Positions 1-9,236 of a stretch of 64,000 nucleotides of DNA are shown here, piece after piece. The DNA comes from Ruegeria atlantica (GTDB lineage: Bacteria; Pseudomonadota; Alphaproteobacteria; Rhodobacterales; Rhodobacteraceae): NCBI RefSeq assembly GCF_013032455.1, contig NZ_WQCF01000004.1, positions 62,001 to 126,000 on the forward strand. The letters are read 5' to 3'. The notes under the pieces are model-generated. The model saw only the letters and a program-made list of their open reading frames with translations. It was not told where the DNA came from and did not search any database. Positions within the stretch are counted from its first letter, which is position 1. Every line of letters starts with the position of its first letter. The translations under genes and the position numbers were made by a program.

Positions 1-466
1 GTTCAGTCTCAATTGGTGCGCCATTCAGAACAGCGGCGGTCCATTTTGTATCCTCCAGCATAGCGCTCCCCTGAACCTGTACCAGCGTCAGATCGGCAGA
101 GTTCCCCGCCCCATCAGTCAAAACCGGATAGGCCGTGTCCGTCGTAAACAACAGATCCTGCCCCTGATGGATCGTAGCGCGCACGACGTAGCGGTGGCCG
201 TCCTTGATCAGAGCATCATCAAACGTCAACTCGAACTGCGCCGGAACACCCGTCATGGCAAAGCGTTTCGCGGCAAGTGGAACTGCAGGAGCGTCAGCCA
301 GCGACACATCCTGAAGCTCAACATACAGCGTCGCGTCGGGTGGCACAGCGATCCGCTCGCGGTAAGTGGCGGTTCCAGACACCGTTCCGGCATGTCCTTG
401 GCTGCCCAGAATAGTCAGCGCAAACGCACTGACGACAATAACCTGACCGAGCTTTGGAAATGGCAT
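1..466 (-). CDS. META/YbaY-type envelope protein (partial)
   Basis: The gene is cut by the left edge of the window, so only its first 155 codons are visible. I read it directly from the sequence; there is no stop codon in this frame. Residues 1-26 form a signal peptide (basic start, hydrophobic core, AxA-like end SQGHA). Residues about 28-135 resemble the YbaY/YscW-like beta-barrel fold (TYRERIAVPPDA, VELQDVSLADAPA). At about residue 140 a META-type domain seems to begin (KWTAAVLNG), as in HslJ-like proteins. Secretion to the periplasm is inferred. An AAAGGA ribosome site lies about 8 bases before the ATG at 466. Family assignment is from motif memory and fairly good; the C-terminal half is unseen. 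Confidence 0.7.
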   Translation of the reverse strand, partial: MPFPKLGQVIVVSAFALTILGSQGHAGTVSGTATYRERIAVPPDATLYVELQDVSLADAPAVPLAAKRFAMTGVPAQFELTFDDALIKDGHRYVVRATIHQGQDLLFTTDTAYPVLTDGAGNSADLTLVQVQGSAMLEDTKWTAAVLNGAPIETE

Positions 467-557
467 GACACAATCCTTTTTTCGCTTACGTAAAAGATTG
501 TGGCCGGGTCTTTATTTACAAGACCAACCAGTTCAGATCGGCAATTCCATGCCTGCT

Positions 558-2336
558 TTACAATGGCCAGATCAGCGGGATCAGCAGCGAGGCCAATAAG
601 CCGACGGTTAAATTCAGCGGAACGCCGACCTTCAAAAAATCTACAAACCGATACCCACCCGGACCATACACCATCATGTTGGTCTGATAACCGATTGGCG
701 TCGCAAACGACGCCGAAGCCGCCACCATTACGGCCACCACCAGCGGACGTGGATCGATGCCTACCGCCTGCGCCAACCCAATGGCGATCGGCGTCACAAC
801 CACGGCCACGGCGTTGTTCGACACCAACTCGGTCAGTACCGAAGTCAGCAGGTAAACTGCCCAAATGATCAGGAAGGGCGGCAACGCGCTGAGACCGGGG
901 GCGATCGCTTCGACAATCAACGATACGGCCCCGGATTTATCCAATGCTGCACCTATGGCGAGCATGGCAAAGATTAGCGCCAGCAGGCGGCCTTCGACGA
1001 ATGAGAACGCCTCATCCGCGTCGATGCAACGGGTCAGCAACACCACGGCTACCGCCAGAATCGACAAAAGCAGGATTGGCGCCACTCCCAAAGCGGCCAG
1101 CGCGACGATCCCTACAAGCGAACCAATCGCAATCGGCGCGTGGCTGCGCCGGAACGCACGCGCCGAGGGTTGCGTGACGTCGACCATATCCATGTCGGCG
1201 GCCAGTTTCTGAATATCTGCAGGGGCGCCTTCTAACAGCAGCGTATCGCCGACCCGCACCACCAGATCATCAAGCTGACGGCCGATATTCTGGTTCCGTC
1301 GATGCACGGCCAGAACGTATACACCATAGCGGCGACGCAGACGCAGCGTGCCCAGCGTACGCCCTACCATGCGGCAGCCCGGAGTAATCAGCACCTCAAC
1401 TGTCTTGGTCTCAACCGCGGAAACCTGATCGACGCGCTTTAGCTCCTTATTGCTTTGCAAGCTCAACAGTTCAGTCATCTCGGTTCGCAGGACAACGCGG
1501 TCGCCAACCTTTAGCTCAACGCCTTTCAGGTTGCGCCGCAACGAGTCGTCGCCACGCACAACGTCAATCAGGCGCACACCGGGTCGCTTGAACAGCTGGA
1601 CACCCGTCACTTCGCGCCCGATCAGGTTGCTATCAGGGGGAATGACCGCTTCGGTGAAAAACTTCATCTTGGAGCGGTCAGACAGAAGTGAGGCCATACT
1701 GTCCCGCTCTGGCAGCAGCCGTGGCGCGATGAAACGCAGATAGAGCATGCCGTAGATTACCAGCGCAATGCCCAGTGGCGTGACCTCAAATATCGTGAAC
1801 GCCGTCATGCCCTGCGACCGGGCCACACCATCCACAAGCAGGTTGGTCGAGGTGCCGATCAGGGTCAGCGTCCCTCCCAATATGGCCGCATAGCTGAGTG
1901 GAATGAGCAGTTTCGAGGCCGGAACGTTCAGCGTGCGTGCGATCTGCACGAACACGGGGATCATCACCACCACCACTGGCGTGTTCGATACCACGGCCGA
2001 GGCCAAGACAACAAAGGCCATCAACAGCCCAATGGCGAAACGCGGATTTACCTGCGCTTGGTTTTGCGCCGTCTTGGTAAACGCGTCCAACGCCCCTGTA
2101 CGCACCAAGGCTCCCATAATGATGAACATCGCCGCAATGGTCCACGGCGCCGGGTTTGAAAGAACCGCCAGCGCGCTTTGATACGGCAATATGCCCGTTA
2201 CCAGCATGATCGCGACGCCGCCTATGGCGACAACCTCGGTCGGGTAAACTTCGCGTAGGAACAGGACGAACATGCCCGCGACCACCAAGAGCGCCAGTAT
2301 CGCGCTGCCTGTTTCTGTCAGTTGAAGGAATTGCAT
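558..2336 (-). CDS. SLC13 (DASS) family permease with RCK_C domains
   Basis: Inner-membrane anion or dicarboxylate transporter of the SLC13/DASS type, 592 aa from the ATG at 2336. An ATG 20 codons upstream is possible but adds an unusual polar leader. The two membrane halves each carry the family signature: SNTPVVVVMIP near residue 117 and SNNAVAVVVTP near residue 506. GTSTNLLVDG lies near 160 and GYQTNMMVYGPGGY near 550. Between the halves, residues about 205-375, are two soluble TrkA_C (RCK_C) domains, the usual layout of the large bacterial members. The substrate (sulfate, dicarboxylate or other) cannot be told from sequence. Ninety bases separate it from the stop of the upstream same-strand gene. 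Confidence 0.88.
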   Translation of the reverse strand: MQFLQLTETGSAILALLVVAGMFVLFLREVYPTEVVAIGGVAIMLVTGILPYQSALAVLSNPAPWTIAAMFIIMGALVRTGALDAFTKTAQNQAQVNPRFAIGLLMAFVVLASAVVSNTPVVVVMIPVFVQIARTLNVPASKLLIPLSYAAILGGTLTLIGTSTNLLVDGVARSQGMTAFTIFEVTPLGIALVIYGMLYLRFIAPRLLPERDSMASLLSDRSKMKFFTEAVIPPDSNLIGREVTGVQLFKRPGVRLIDVVRGDDSLRRNLKGVELKVGDRVVLRTEMTELLSLQSNKELKRVDQVSAVETKTVEVLITPGCRMVGRTLGTLRLRRRYGVYVLAVHRRNQNIGRQLDDLVVRVGDTLLLEGAPADIQKLAADMDMVDVTQPSARAFRRSHAPIAIGSLVGIVALAALGVAPILLLSILAVAVVLLTRCIDADEAFSFVEGRLLALIFAMLAIGAALDKSGAVSLIVEAIAPGLSALPPFLIIWAVYLLTSVLTELVSNNAVAVVVTPIAIGLAQAVGIDPRPLVVAVMVAASASFATPIGYQTNMMVYGPGGYRFVDFLKVGVPLNLTVGLLASLLIPLIWPL

Positions 2337-2426
2337 TCTTGGTTTTCTGTCCGAACCCTGGCTTGGCTTATGCGCCCGTCGGCCAGTTTCACGCATTGCG
2401 CGCGACAGAGCAAGCCTGACATGACC

Positions 2427-3242
2427 TTATTGCGGCCCGGCTTGCTGCAATCGCCCACCAATGCGCACCATTTGCACAGATTTCGCCTGCCCGTCACGGT
2501 CATCGGTTTCAACAAACACGCCGCTTAGTGTTGCTTCACCATTGGCCGGAGTAAATCTGGCCTTTGGCATGCCGGTGATAAACCGGCGCATCGGCTCGAT
2601 TTTATCCATCCCGATCACTGAGTCATAATCCCCGCACATACCCGCGTCGGTCAGATAAGCTGTGCCACCCGGCAAAACCTGCGCGTCAGCCGTCGGTACA
2701 TGAGTATGCGTACCCACCACAAGAGTGGCGCGTTTGTCGCAGTAGTGCCCCATGGCCATCTTCTCGGACGTCGCCTCACAATGCATGTCCACGATAATCG
2801 CCTGTGCCTGACCGCCGCGAGGGTGCGATTTCAAAATCGGTTCAATGGCCGAAAATGGGTCATCAAAGGGCCGTTTCATAAACACCTGCCCCAGCACCTG
2901 CACCACCAGCACTTTGCGCCCGCCAGGCGCGGCATACAGGCGATGCCCGCGCCCCGGCGCGCCCTTGGCGAAATTCACCGGACGCACGATGCGCGGTTCA
3001 TTCTCAATGAATTGCAGCATGTCCTTCTGGTCGAACGCATGATCGCCCAACGTCAGACAGTCTGCGCCAGCATCCAGCAGCAGCTTGGCGTGATCCCCGG
3101 TCAGGCCCATCCCGTTCGAGGCGTTCTCACCATTCACCACGACGAAATCCAACCGCCATTCGTCGCGCAGACGCGGCAGATGTTGCTGAATGGCCGTGCG
3201 TCCCGCACGACCCATGACGTCACCCAGAAAAAGTATTCTCAT
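2427..3242 (-). CDS. YmdB-family metallophosphoesterase
   Basis: 271 aa, TIGR00282/YmdB family, a cytoplasmic dinuclear-metal phosphodiesterase; characterised members hydrolyse 2',3'-cyclic nucleotides. Metal-site residues visible are D8 (FLGDVMG), E39-N40 (NGENASNG), D67-H68 (LGDHAFD), a histidine in DMHCEATSEK and the final HTHVPTAD. The third motif reads GDH where many family members have GNH. The start is placed at ATG 3242 because MRILFLGDV begins the fold; upstream in-frame codons would add a non-conserved 12-residue leader. The gene stands alone, with 88 bases to the divergent lipoprotein gene. Confidence 0.9.
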   Translation of the reverse strand: MRILFLGDVMGRAGRTAIQQHLPRLRDEWRLDFVVVNGENASNGMGLTGDHAKLLLDAGADCLTLGDHAFDQKDMLQFIENEPRIVRPVNFAKGAPGRGHRLYAAPGGRKVLVVQVLGQVFMKRPFDDPFSAIEPILKSHPRGGQAQAIIVDMHCEATSEKMAMGHYCDKRATLVVGTHTHVPTADAQVLPGGTAYLTDAGMCGDYDSVIGMDKIEPMRRFITGMPKARFTPANGEATLSGVFVETDDRDGQAKSVQMVRIGGRLQQAGPQ

Positions 3243-3330
3243 CCAATCTGTCCTAAGTGTGGTCATTGCCGAGCACAAGCGGTTAAGCTGCCGCCATAAT
3301 CTGCCAAAGCTCTTTAATCAGGAGATTTCG

Positions 3331-3564
3331 ATGACTCGCACCCTAATGGCCATTATCGGTCTGACTGCACTCGCAGCATGTGACCAAGCAACGAGCAGCG
3401 ATTCCACCGCTCAACTGGCAAACCCGGCCGCGACTTTTTGCGTCGACAGCGGTGCAACGTACGAAATACGCAACGGTGAAAACGGCCAGATCGGTGTCTG
3501 CATTTTACCGGACGGGCACGAAGTGGATGCCTGGGACTATTTCCGCGAAAACCACCAAGGCTGA
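3331..3564 (+). CDS. DUF333 small lipoprotein
   Basis: 77-aa predicted lipoprotein. The start is set at ATG 3331, preceded by AGGAG. A lipobox LAAC puts the lipidated cysteine at residue 17. Residues about 34-77 match the DUF333 pattern (ATFCVDSGATYEIR, GVCILPDGHEVDAWDYF), a short domain found in secreted or lipid-anchored proteins of unknown function, often mislabelled hemolysin. It converges on the cyclo-ligase gene with only 11 bases between stops. Function is unknown; family and lipidation are well supported. Confidence 0.85.
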   Translation: MTRTLMAIIGLTALAACDQATSSDSTAQLANPAATFCVDSGATYEIRNGENGQIGVCILPDGHEVDAWDYFRENHQG

Positions 3565-3575
3565 CCCGATCACGC

Positions 3576-4133
3576 CTAAAAGGTCAGCACCCGGCTTTCA
3601 GTGATCACCATATCCAGAGGCTGATCTGTCGACTCCAACGGAAGCCCTTCGGCCTCCTGCGCGTCAAAGGCGAAACCGATGGCCAGCGTCGGGCGCTTGG
3701 CGCGCAACCCTTCCAGCGTACGATCATAGAAACCGCCGCCATACCCTAAGCGCCCGCCTTGCGCATCGAAAGCGACCAGAGGCACGACCAGTATTTCGGG
3801 GTCAAAATAATCGTCGACCTCAGGCACTTTGGCCCCAAAAGGTCCGTCTTTTAGCGCGCCTTCGGGCGTCCAGCGGGAAAACTTCAAAGGCTGACCAGCC
3901 GCCTGAATCACCGGCACACCGACCGGACCGTAAGCCGAGGCTTCGGCCATGGCCGCCAACGGGTCAATTTCGGTTCGGATAGGCATATAGCCCGACAGGG
4001 GTACGCCGCGATGGCCCGCCAACACCTCGGACAAACGCCCTGCCGCGCCAGGCAAGCGCGCATCAAAAGCAGCCTTGCGGCGTACAAATGCCGCCTTGCG
4101 TGCCTCGGCTTTAATTTCGGTCAGATCGGTCAC
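3576..4133 (-). CDS. 5-formyltetrahydrofolate cyclo-ligase
   Basis: 185 aa. Converts 5-formyl-THF to 5,10-methenyl-THF with ATP in the cytoplasmic one-carbon pool. The nucleotide-binding signature GYGGGFYDRTL and the N-terminal KAEARKAAFVRRKAA are typical, and the length is normal for the family. The start is taken as GTG at 4133, whose TG overlaps the TGA stop of mgtE (CTGTGA), implying translational coupling; the longer reading frame upstream is just mgtE out of frame. Confidence 0.92.
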   Translation of the reverse strand: MTDLTEIKAEARKAAFVRRKAAFDARLPGAAGRLSEVLAGHRGVPLSGYMPIRTEIDPLAAMAEASAYGPVGVPVIQAAGQPLKFSRWTPEGALKDGPFGAKVPEVDDYFDPEILVVPLVAFDAQGGRLGYGGGFYDRTLEGLRAKRPTLAIGFAFDAQEAEGLPLESTDQPLDMVITESRVLTF

Positions 4134-5548
4134 AGTAGTACCACGCTGGCAAGCCCCAGAAAGATGAAGAACCCCATGACATCCGTCGTGGTCGTCACAA
4201 ACGTTCCGGACGCCAGCGCCGGGTCTACGCCCAGACGGTCCAGCACCACCGGTACTACCGTACCTGCAAAGCCCGCGATCACCATGTTCACGACCAAGGC
4301 CGAGCCGATCACGACACCCAGCAACGGAGAATCGAACCACATCATCCCCACCGTCCCCAGCACAATGGCAAAACACAGACCATTCAGCATCCCGACCAGC
4401 AATTCCCGCCGTATCACGCGCATTACGTTCGATCCGGTCAGGTCGCGTGTTGCCAGCGCCCGCACGGCCACCGTCAGAGACTGCGTCCCCGCGTTGCCAC
4501 CCATCGAGGCCACAATCGGCATCAGGATCGCCAGCGCGACCAATTGATCAATCGCAGCCTCAAACTGAGAAATCACCAGTGAGGCACAGATCGCCGTACA
4601 CAGGTTCACGGCCAGCCACGGCAAGCGTCTTTTACTGGTCGCCGCCACGCTGTCCGAGATCGAGCTTTCGTCACTAACCCCAGCCAGACGCAGGATATCT
4701 TCTTCATGCTCTTCATCCAGAACCACCATGGCATCGTCAATGGTGATCACCCCGACAAGCCGCCCGTCTGCATCAACTACAGGGGACGAGATCAGGTGAT
4801 ACTGGTTGAAGGCATATGCCACGTCCTCCTCGTCCTGATCGACGGGGATTGTGTGGAATTCTTCTTCGGCGATGTCATTCAGCGGCACTTCACGCCGCGT
4901 CGCCATCAATTTGCCCAGCGTGACCTGAGCCACTGGCTTCAGCCGCGGATCGACCAGTACGATATGATAGAATTGCTCGGGCAGATCGTCATTGGCGCGC
5001 ATAAAGTCGATGGCCTGCCCCACGGTCCAGTGCTCGGGCGCCATGACAACCTCGCGCTGCATAAGGCGACCGGCCGAGTTTTCGGGGTAGGACAGCGCCT
5101 GCTCGGCTGCGATCCGTTCGGAATCCTCCAGCGCATCAAGGATGGCCTCTTGCTGAGGTTCTTCGAGGTCTTCCAGCAGGTCGACGACATCGTCGCTTTC
5201 CATGTCACGCACGGCGTCAGCCAGAACATCCGGGCGCAGCACTTCGATGATCTCTTCGCGGACGGCTTCATCCAGTTCTGACAGGATGTCGCCATCGAAC
5301 TCCTTGTCGTACAGACGGATAAGGTGGATACGCTCGTGGTGGCTAATCTGCTCCAGAAGGTCGGCAATGTCCGCGGCGTGCAGCGGATCCATCAGCTCGA
5401 TCAGTTTGTCGCGATCGTCTACCTCAACCGCGTCCAATATGTCCGCGACGGTTTTGCGATCCAGCGCATAGACGTCTTCGTCACTTGCGGAGTCTGTTAC
5501 GGGTTCATCAAAGCCTGTCGTCATTTCTGCCCCCGTTTTTTCAGTCAT
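4130..5548 (-). CDS. mgtE: Magnesium transporter MgtE
   Basis: 472 aa, normal for MgtE, an inner-membrane Mg2+ channel gated by cytosolic Mg2+. An acidic N domain (residues about 40-150, LxELDEAVREEIIEVL) is followed by a tandem CBS pair (about 155-285) and a five-helix pore domain (about 300-472) with the typical MPIVASMGGNAGTQSL stretch and FVTTTTDVMGF near the end. ATG at 5548. The stop overlaps the cyclo-ligase start, so the two genes are probably co-transcribed, although they have no obvious metabolic link. Confidence 0.95.
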   Translation of the reverse strand: MTEKTGAEMTTGFDEPVTDSASDEDVYALDRKTVADILDAVEVDDRDKLIELMDPLHAADIADLLEQISHHERIHLIRLYDKEFDGDILSELDEAVREEIIEVLRPDVLADAVRDMESDDVVDLLEDLEEPQQEAILDALEDSERIAAEQALSYPENSAGRLMQREVVMAPEHWTVGQAIDFMRANDDLPEQFYHIVLVDPRLKPVAQVTLGKLMATRREVPLNDIAEEEFHTIPVDQDEEDVAYAFNQYHLISSPVVDADGRLVGVITIDDAMVVLDEEHEEDILRLAGVSDESSISDSVAATSKRRLPWLAVNLCTAICASLVISQFEAAIDQLVALAILMPIVASMGGNAGTQSLTVAVRALATRDLTGSNVMRVIRRELLVGMLNGLCFAIVLGTVGMMWFDSPLLGVVIGSALVVNMVIAGFAGTVVPVVLDRLGVDPALASGTFVTTTTDVMGFFIFLGLASVVLL

Positions 5549-5657
5549 TGACCCCTAATTAGAAGAAGCAGCTACCGGAAAACAATGACAATGCGCCGAT
5601 TTACCCACAAGTTTTGCCCGCTTATGCTGTTTCACAGTCCCAGACAGGCGGAGATAA

Positions 5658-6953
5658 ATGAAAATGGCGCAAAAAACGCTGCTGAAAGGGCGCGTCCTGA
5701 GTTTCACAGGCTCCCCATTTGAGGGCGAACCGACCGAAGCCGTCAAGATCAGCGAGGCGGTTCTGATCGAAGACGGTCGCATTTCCGCCATGGCGGATGC
5801 CGACAGCCTACGCGACGCCCATCCAGACGCCAGCATTGTGGATCATGGCCAGCATGTGATCATGGCAGGGTTCATAGATGCACATGTGCACTATCCGCAG
5901 ACAGCCATGATCGCCAGTTGGGGCAAACGCCTGATCGACTGGCTGAACACCTACACCTTCCCCGAAGAGATGAAGTTCGGCGACCCCAACTATGCGTCCG
6001 AGATCGCCAACCGATATCTGGACCTGACCACGGCGCATGGCACCACGACCATGTGCAGCTTTTGCACCATTCACCCCGAAAGCGTCGATGCGTTCTTCAC
6101 GGCCGCACAACAGCGAAATCAACGCGTGGTCGCAGGTAAAACCTGCATGGATCGCAACGCGCCCGAAGGGCTGAGGGACACGGCGCAAACGGCTTACGAC
6201 CAATCCGAAGCGCTTCTTGAAAAATGGCATGGTGTTGACCGCCTATCCTATGCGATCACGCCGCGCTTCTCCCCCACCTCGACGCCCGAACAACTTGAGG
6301 CGATGGGCGCATTGTGGGCCGAACATCCGCATTGCCTGATGCAAACCCACCTGAGCGAACAGACGGACGAAATCGCTTGGGTCCGCGAGCTCTTCCCCGA
6401 TGCGCGCGACTATTTGGACACTTACGAAAAATTTGGCCTGTTAGGGTCACACGGTGTTTACGGCCACGTCATCCACCTCGAGCCGCGCGAGCGTGATCGC
6501 CTGCGCGAGGTCGACGCGTCGCTGATTCATTGTCCGACCTCGAACACCTTTATCGGTTCCGGCTTGTTCGACATGGACGGGTTGATGCGGGATGGTCATC
6601 GCGTCGGTCTCGCGACGGATACCGGCGGCGGGTCCAGTTTCTCGATGTTGCACACAATGGCATCGGCTTATGAGATCGGGCAACTGCGCGGGTCGCCATT
6701 GCACGCCGCACAATTATTGTGGCTCGGCACCGTCGGGTCGGCTCGTTCTTTGCAGTTGGACGACTGCATCGGCAACGTCGCGCCGGGCATGGAGGCCGAT
6801 CTAATTGTGCTCGACCTCGCGTCTACTCCGGCCATCGCCCAGCGCGAGGCCTGTGCCGATGATCTTTGGGAAGCCATCTTCCCCACCATCATGATGGGCG
6901 ACGACCGGGCGATTGCCGAAGTCTGGATCGCCGGTCGGCGCGTCACCTCCTAG
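5658..6953 (+). CDS. guaD: Guanine deaminase
   Basis: 431 aa amidohydrolase-superfamily enzyme converting guanine to xanthine. The first zinc motif is GFIDAHVHYPQT with H76 and H78; later come MQTHLSEQ, GHVIHL and the aspartate in ATDTGGGSSFS. Length and order fit bacterial GuaD. GGCGGAG lies upstream of ATG 5658. It converges with the second purine deaminase, and the two coding regions overlap by 4 bp at their stops, making a catabolic pair that would feed xanthine and uric acid degradation; xanthine dehydrogenase genes are not in the window. Confidence 0.92.
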   Translation: MKMAQKTLLKGRVLSFTGSPFEGEPTEAVKISEAVLIEDGRISAMADADSLRDAHPDASIVDHGQHVIMAGFIDAHVHYPQTAMIASWGKRLIDWLNTYTFPEEMKFGDPNYASEIANRYLDLTTAHGTTTMCSFCTIHPESVDAFFTAAQQRNQRVVAGKTCMDRNAPEGLRDTAQTAYDQSEALLEKWHGVDRLSYAITPRFSPTSTPEQLEAMGALWAEHPHCLMQTHLSEQTDEIAWVRELFPDARDYLDTYEKFGLLGSHGVYGHVIHLEPRERDRLREVDASLIHCPTSNTFIGSGLFDMDGLMRDGHRVGLATDTGGGSSFSMLHTMASAYEIGQLRGSPLHAAQLLWLGTVGSARSLQLDDCIGNVAPGMEADLIVLDLASTPAIAQREACADDLWEAIFPTIMMGDDRAIAEVWIAGRRVTS

Positions 6954-8284
6954 GCCTGCAACGCGCGGGCCAACTGGTTCTGCCGTTCAATCACGCGGGG
7001 CATATCCAATGTGGTGACATGCCCATCGCGCACGATTTGGCGCCCCTCTACAAACAGGTGTTTGACTTTCATCGGCCCGGCCAGCAGCAGCGCTGCCGGA
7101 TCCCAACTGCCCGCGCTTTCGATGCAGCGCGTATCCCAGATGGCAATGTCTGCGCGTTTACCCGATTCCAGTCGCCCGCAATCTGTGCGGTTCAGGACAT
7201 CGGCCCCGCCGCGCGTGGCGATTTCAAGCGCTTCCCTCGACGACATCGCATCTGCACCAAAGGCAACCCGCTGCAGCAGCATGGCTTGTCGCGCCTCAAG
7301 GATCAGGCTGCCGTTGTCATTGCTGGCGGATCCATCTGCCCCTAACCCAACCGGCACGCCCTGATCTCGCATGGCACGGATCGGCGCAATTCCAGACCCC
7401 AGCCGGCAATTTGAACAAGGACAATGCGCGACGCCAGTCTGTGTTCTGGCAAATAGATCAATCTCGGCCCCGTCCAGCTTGACGCAATGGGCGTGCCAGA
7501 CATCGGAACCGGTCCATCCCAATTCCTCGGCGTATTGGCCGGGACGGCACCCGAACTTCGCCTGGGAATAGGCAATATCCTCATCGTTTTCAGCCAGATG
7601 AGTGTGCAGCATCACGCCCTTGTCCCGTGCCAGAACCGCAGCACCGCGCATCAGGTCGCGACTGACCGAAAATGGGGAACACGGCGCCAAACCGACGCGG
7701 CACATCGCACCCTCGGACGGGTCGTGGAATGCGTCGACGACACGGATCATATCTTCAAGGATCGCGTTTTCACGCTCGACCAGCGAATCCGGCGGTAGGC
7801 CCCCATCGCTTTCGCCGATGCTCATCGCGCCGCGCGTGGGCTGAAACCGCAGACCGATCTCGGCCGCCGCTGCAATCGTATCGTCCAACCGAGACCCGTT
7901 CGGGTACAGGTACAGATGATCAGAGCTGAGCGTACAGCCAGACAAAGCAAGTTCTGCCAGCCCAACCTGGGCTGACACGAACATCTCTTCCGGTCCAAAA
8001 CGGGACCAGATCGGATAGAGTGTCTTGAGCCAGCCGAACAAAAGCGCGTCTTGCCCGCCGGGCACCGCGCGGGTCAGGGTTTGATAGAGGTGGTGATGGG
8101 TGTTCACCAAGCCCGGAGTCACGATGCAGCCGGTGGCGTCGTGCACCTCTCCGCTTGTTTGCAGATCGTGGTCAATCTGTTCAATCTGCCCACCGCGAAT
8201 CAGGATATCCGCGCCGGAAAGTTCACGGCGCGAGTCGTCCATCGTCAGGATCGTATCTGCATTCTTGATCAGGATTTCAGTCAT
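6950..8284 (-). CDS. 8-oxoguanine deaminase-type amidohydrolase
   Basis: 444 aa amidohydrolase, best matched by memory to the 8-oxoguanine deaminase group (8-oxoguanine to uric acid). Zinc ligands are seen in NTHHHLYQTL (H63, H65), HTHLAEN, and the aspartate of GADGSASNDNG. It lies tail to tail with guaD, overlapping by 4 bp, which supports a purine salvage or detoxification role. Other possible activities are isoxanthopterin, hydroxyatrazine or S-adenosylhomocysteine deaminase, which share the fold, so the exact substrate is inferred. Confidence 0.85.
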   Translation of the reverse strand: MTEILIKNADTILTMDDSRRELSGADILIRGGQIEQIDHDLQTSGEVHDATGCIVTPGLVNTHHHLYQTLTRAVPGGQDALLFGWLKTLYPIWSRFGPEEMFVSAQVGLAELALSGCTLSSDHLYLYPNGSRLDDTIAAAAEIGLRFQPTRGAMSIGESDGGLPPDSLVERENAILEDMIRVVDAFHDPSEGAMCRVGLAPCSPFSVSRDLMRGAAVLARDKGVMLHTHLAENDEDIAYSQAKFGCRPGQYAEELGWTGSDVWHAHCVKLDGAEIDLFARTQTGVAHCPCSNCRLGSGIAPIRAMRDQGVPVGLGADGSASNDNGSLILEARQAMLLQRVAFGADAMSSREALEIATRGGADVLNRTDCGRLESGKRADIAIWDTRCIESAGSWDPAALLLAGPMKVKHLFVEGRQIVRDGHVTTLDMPRVIERQNQLARALQA

Positions 8285-8399
8285 TTTGCCCTCCTTGCAT
8301 CAGCCCGTTTCATGCAAGAAGTGCCTAGGCTGGCGGAAAACGGGCACAAGAACCAGCCAAGTCGAATCTACCCGACTAGCCATGCCTGAACAACTGATT

Positions 8400-9191
8400 T
8401 TAGAAGTTACGCAAAAGCTCCAAAGCCGCCGCATGCATATCTGCGTTCGCTGCGGCCAATACCCGCCCGCCCTCATGAGCCGGGCCGCCTTGCCAATCGG
8501 TAACGATACCTCCAGCGGCTTCAATCACCGCAATCGGCGCCTGAATATCGTAGGCGTTCAGGCCCGCTTCGATCACCAGATCTATCTGCCCTGCAGCCAG
8601 CAAAGCATAAGCGTAGCAGTCCATGCCATAGCGGGTCAGGCGGACATTCCGGGCCACAGCCTCGAACCCGGCTCGTTCTTCAGCGCTGCCAACTTCGGGA
8701 AAGGTGGTAAACAAAAGCGCCTGATCCAGACTTGAGGTCGACCGGGTCTTTAGCTGCGTCGTACCGTTCGGGCCTGTCGACAGCGCGACCTCTGCCGAGC
8801 CCACAAACCGTTCGTTGATGTAAGGTTGGTCGATGACACCTAGGAACGGGCCATCCTGATTGCCCAAGGCTATCAAAACGCCCCAAGTGGGTGTCCCACT
8901 AATAAAGCCGCGCGTGCCATCAATCGGGTCCAGCACCCATGTTCGGCCGCTGCTCCCCGAAACCTGACCGAATTCTTCGCCAAAAATTCCGTCATCAGGA
9001 CGATATTTTGCCAAAACCTCTCGCATCGCTTTTTCGGCATTCCGGTCAGCCACGGTCACCGGATCGAACCCGTCATCCAGTTTGTTGGATGTCTCAAGAT
9101 TCGACTGCCTGAAAAACGGAAGAATGGCCGCACGCGCCGCGTCGGCCATTTCTTCGGCTACTTCCAGATCGCTTAAAGAAGTCTTTTGCAT
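8400..9191 (-). CDS. hisN: Inositol-monophosphatase family (HisN-type) phosphatase
   Basis: 263 aa, Mg-dependent phosphatase of the IMPase superfamily. Metal motifs are visible: GEEFG (E72/E73) and DPIDGTRGF (D88, D91), then AYDIQAPIAVIEAAGG near the end. The sequence most resembles the HisN branch, which removes phosphate from L-histidinol phosphate in histidine synthesis; inositol phosphatase or PAP phosphatase are alternatives. It stands alone, 45 bases after the XRE regulator on the same strand. Confidence 0.75.
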   Translation of the reverse strand: MQKTSLSDLEVAEEMADAARAAILPFFRQSNLETSNKLDDGFDPVTVADRNAEKAMREVLAKYRPDDGIFGEEFGQVSGSSGRTWVLDPIDGTRGFISGTPTWGVLIALGNQDGPFLGVIDQPYINERFVGSAEVALSTGPNGTTQLKTRSTSSLDQALLFTTFPEVGSAEERAGFEAVARNVRLTRYGMDCYAYALLAAGQIDLVIEAGLNAYDIQAPIAVIEAAGGIVTDWQGGPAHEGGRVLAAANADMHAAALELLRNF

Positions 9192-9236
9192 GCGCTACCC
9201 GTGCGGCTCACACGCACCAGAGTCAACCCGGTTCGT

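Noticed and set aside
507..525. GGTCTT/AAGACC stem-loop near the SLC13 gene end
   Set aside because: Short stem and no T tract in either direction.
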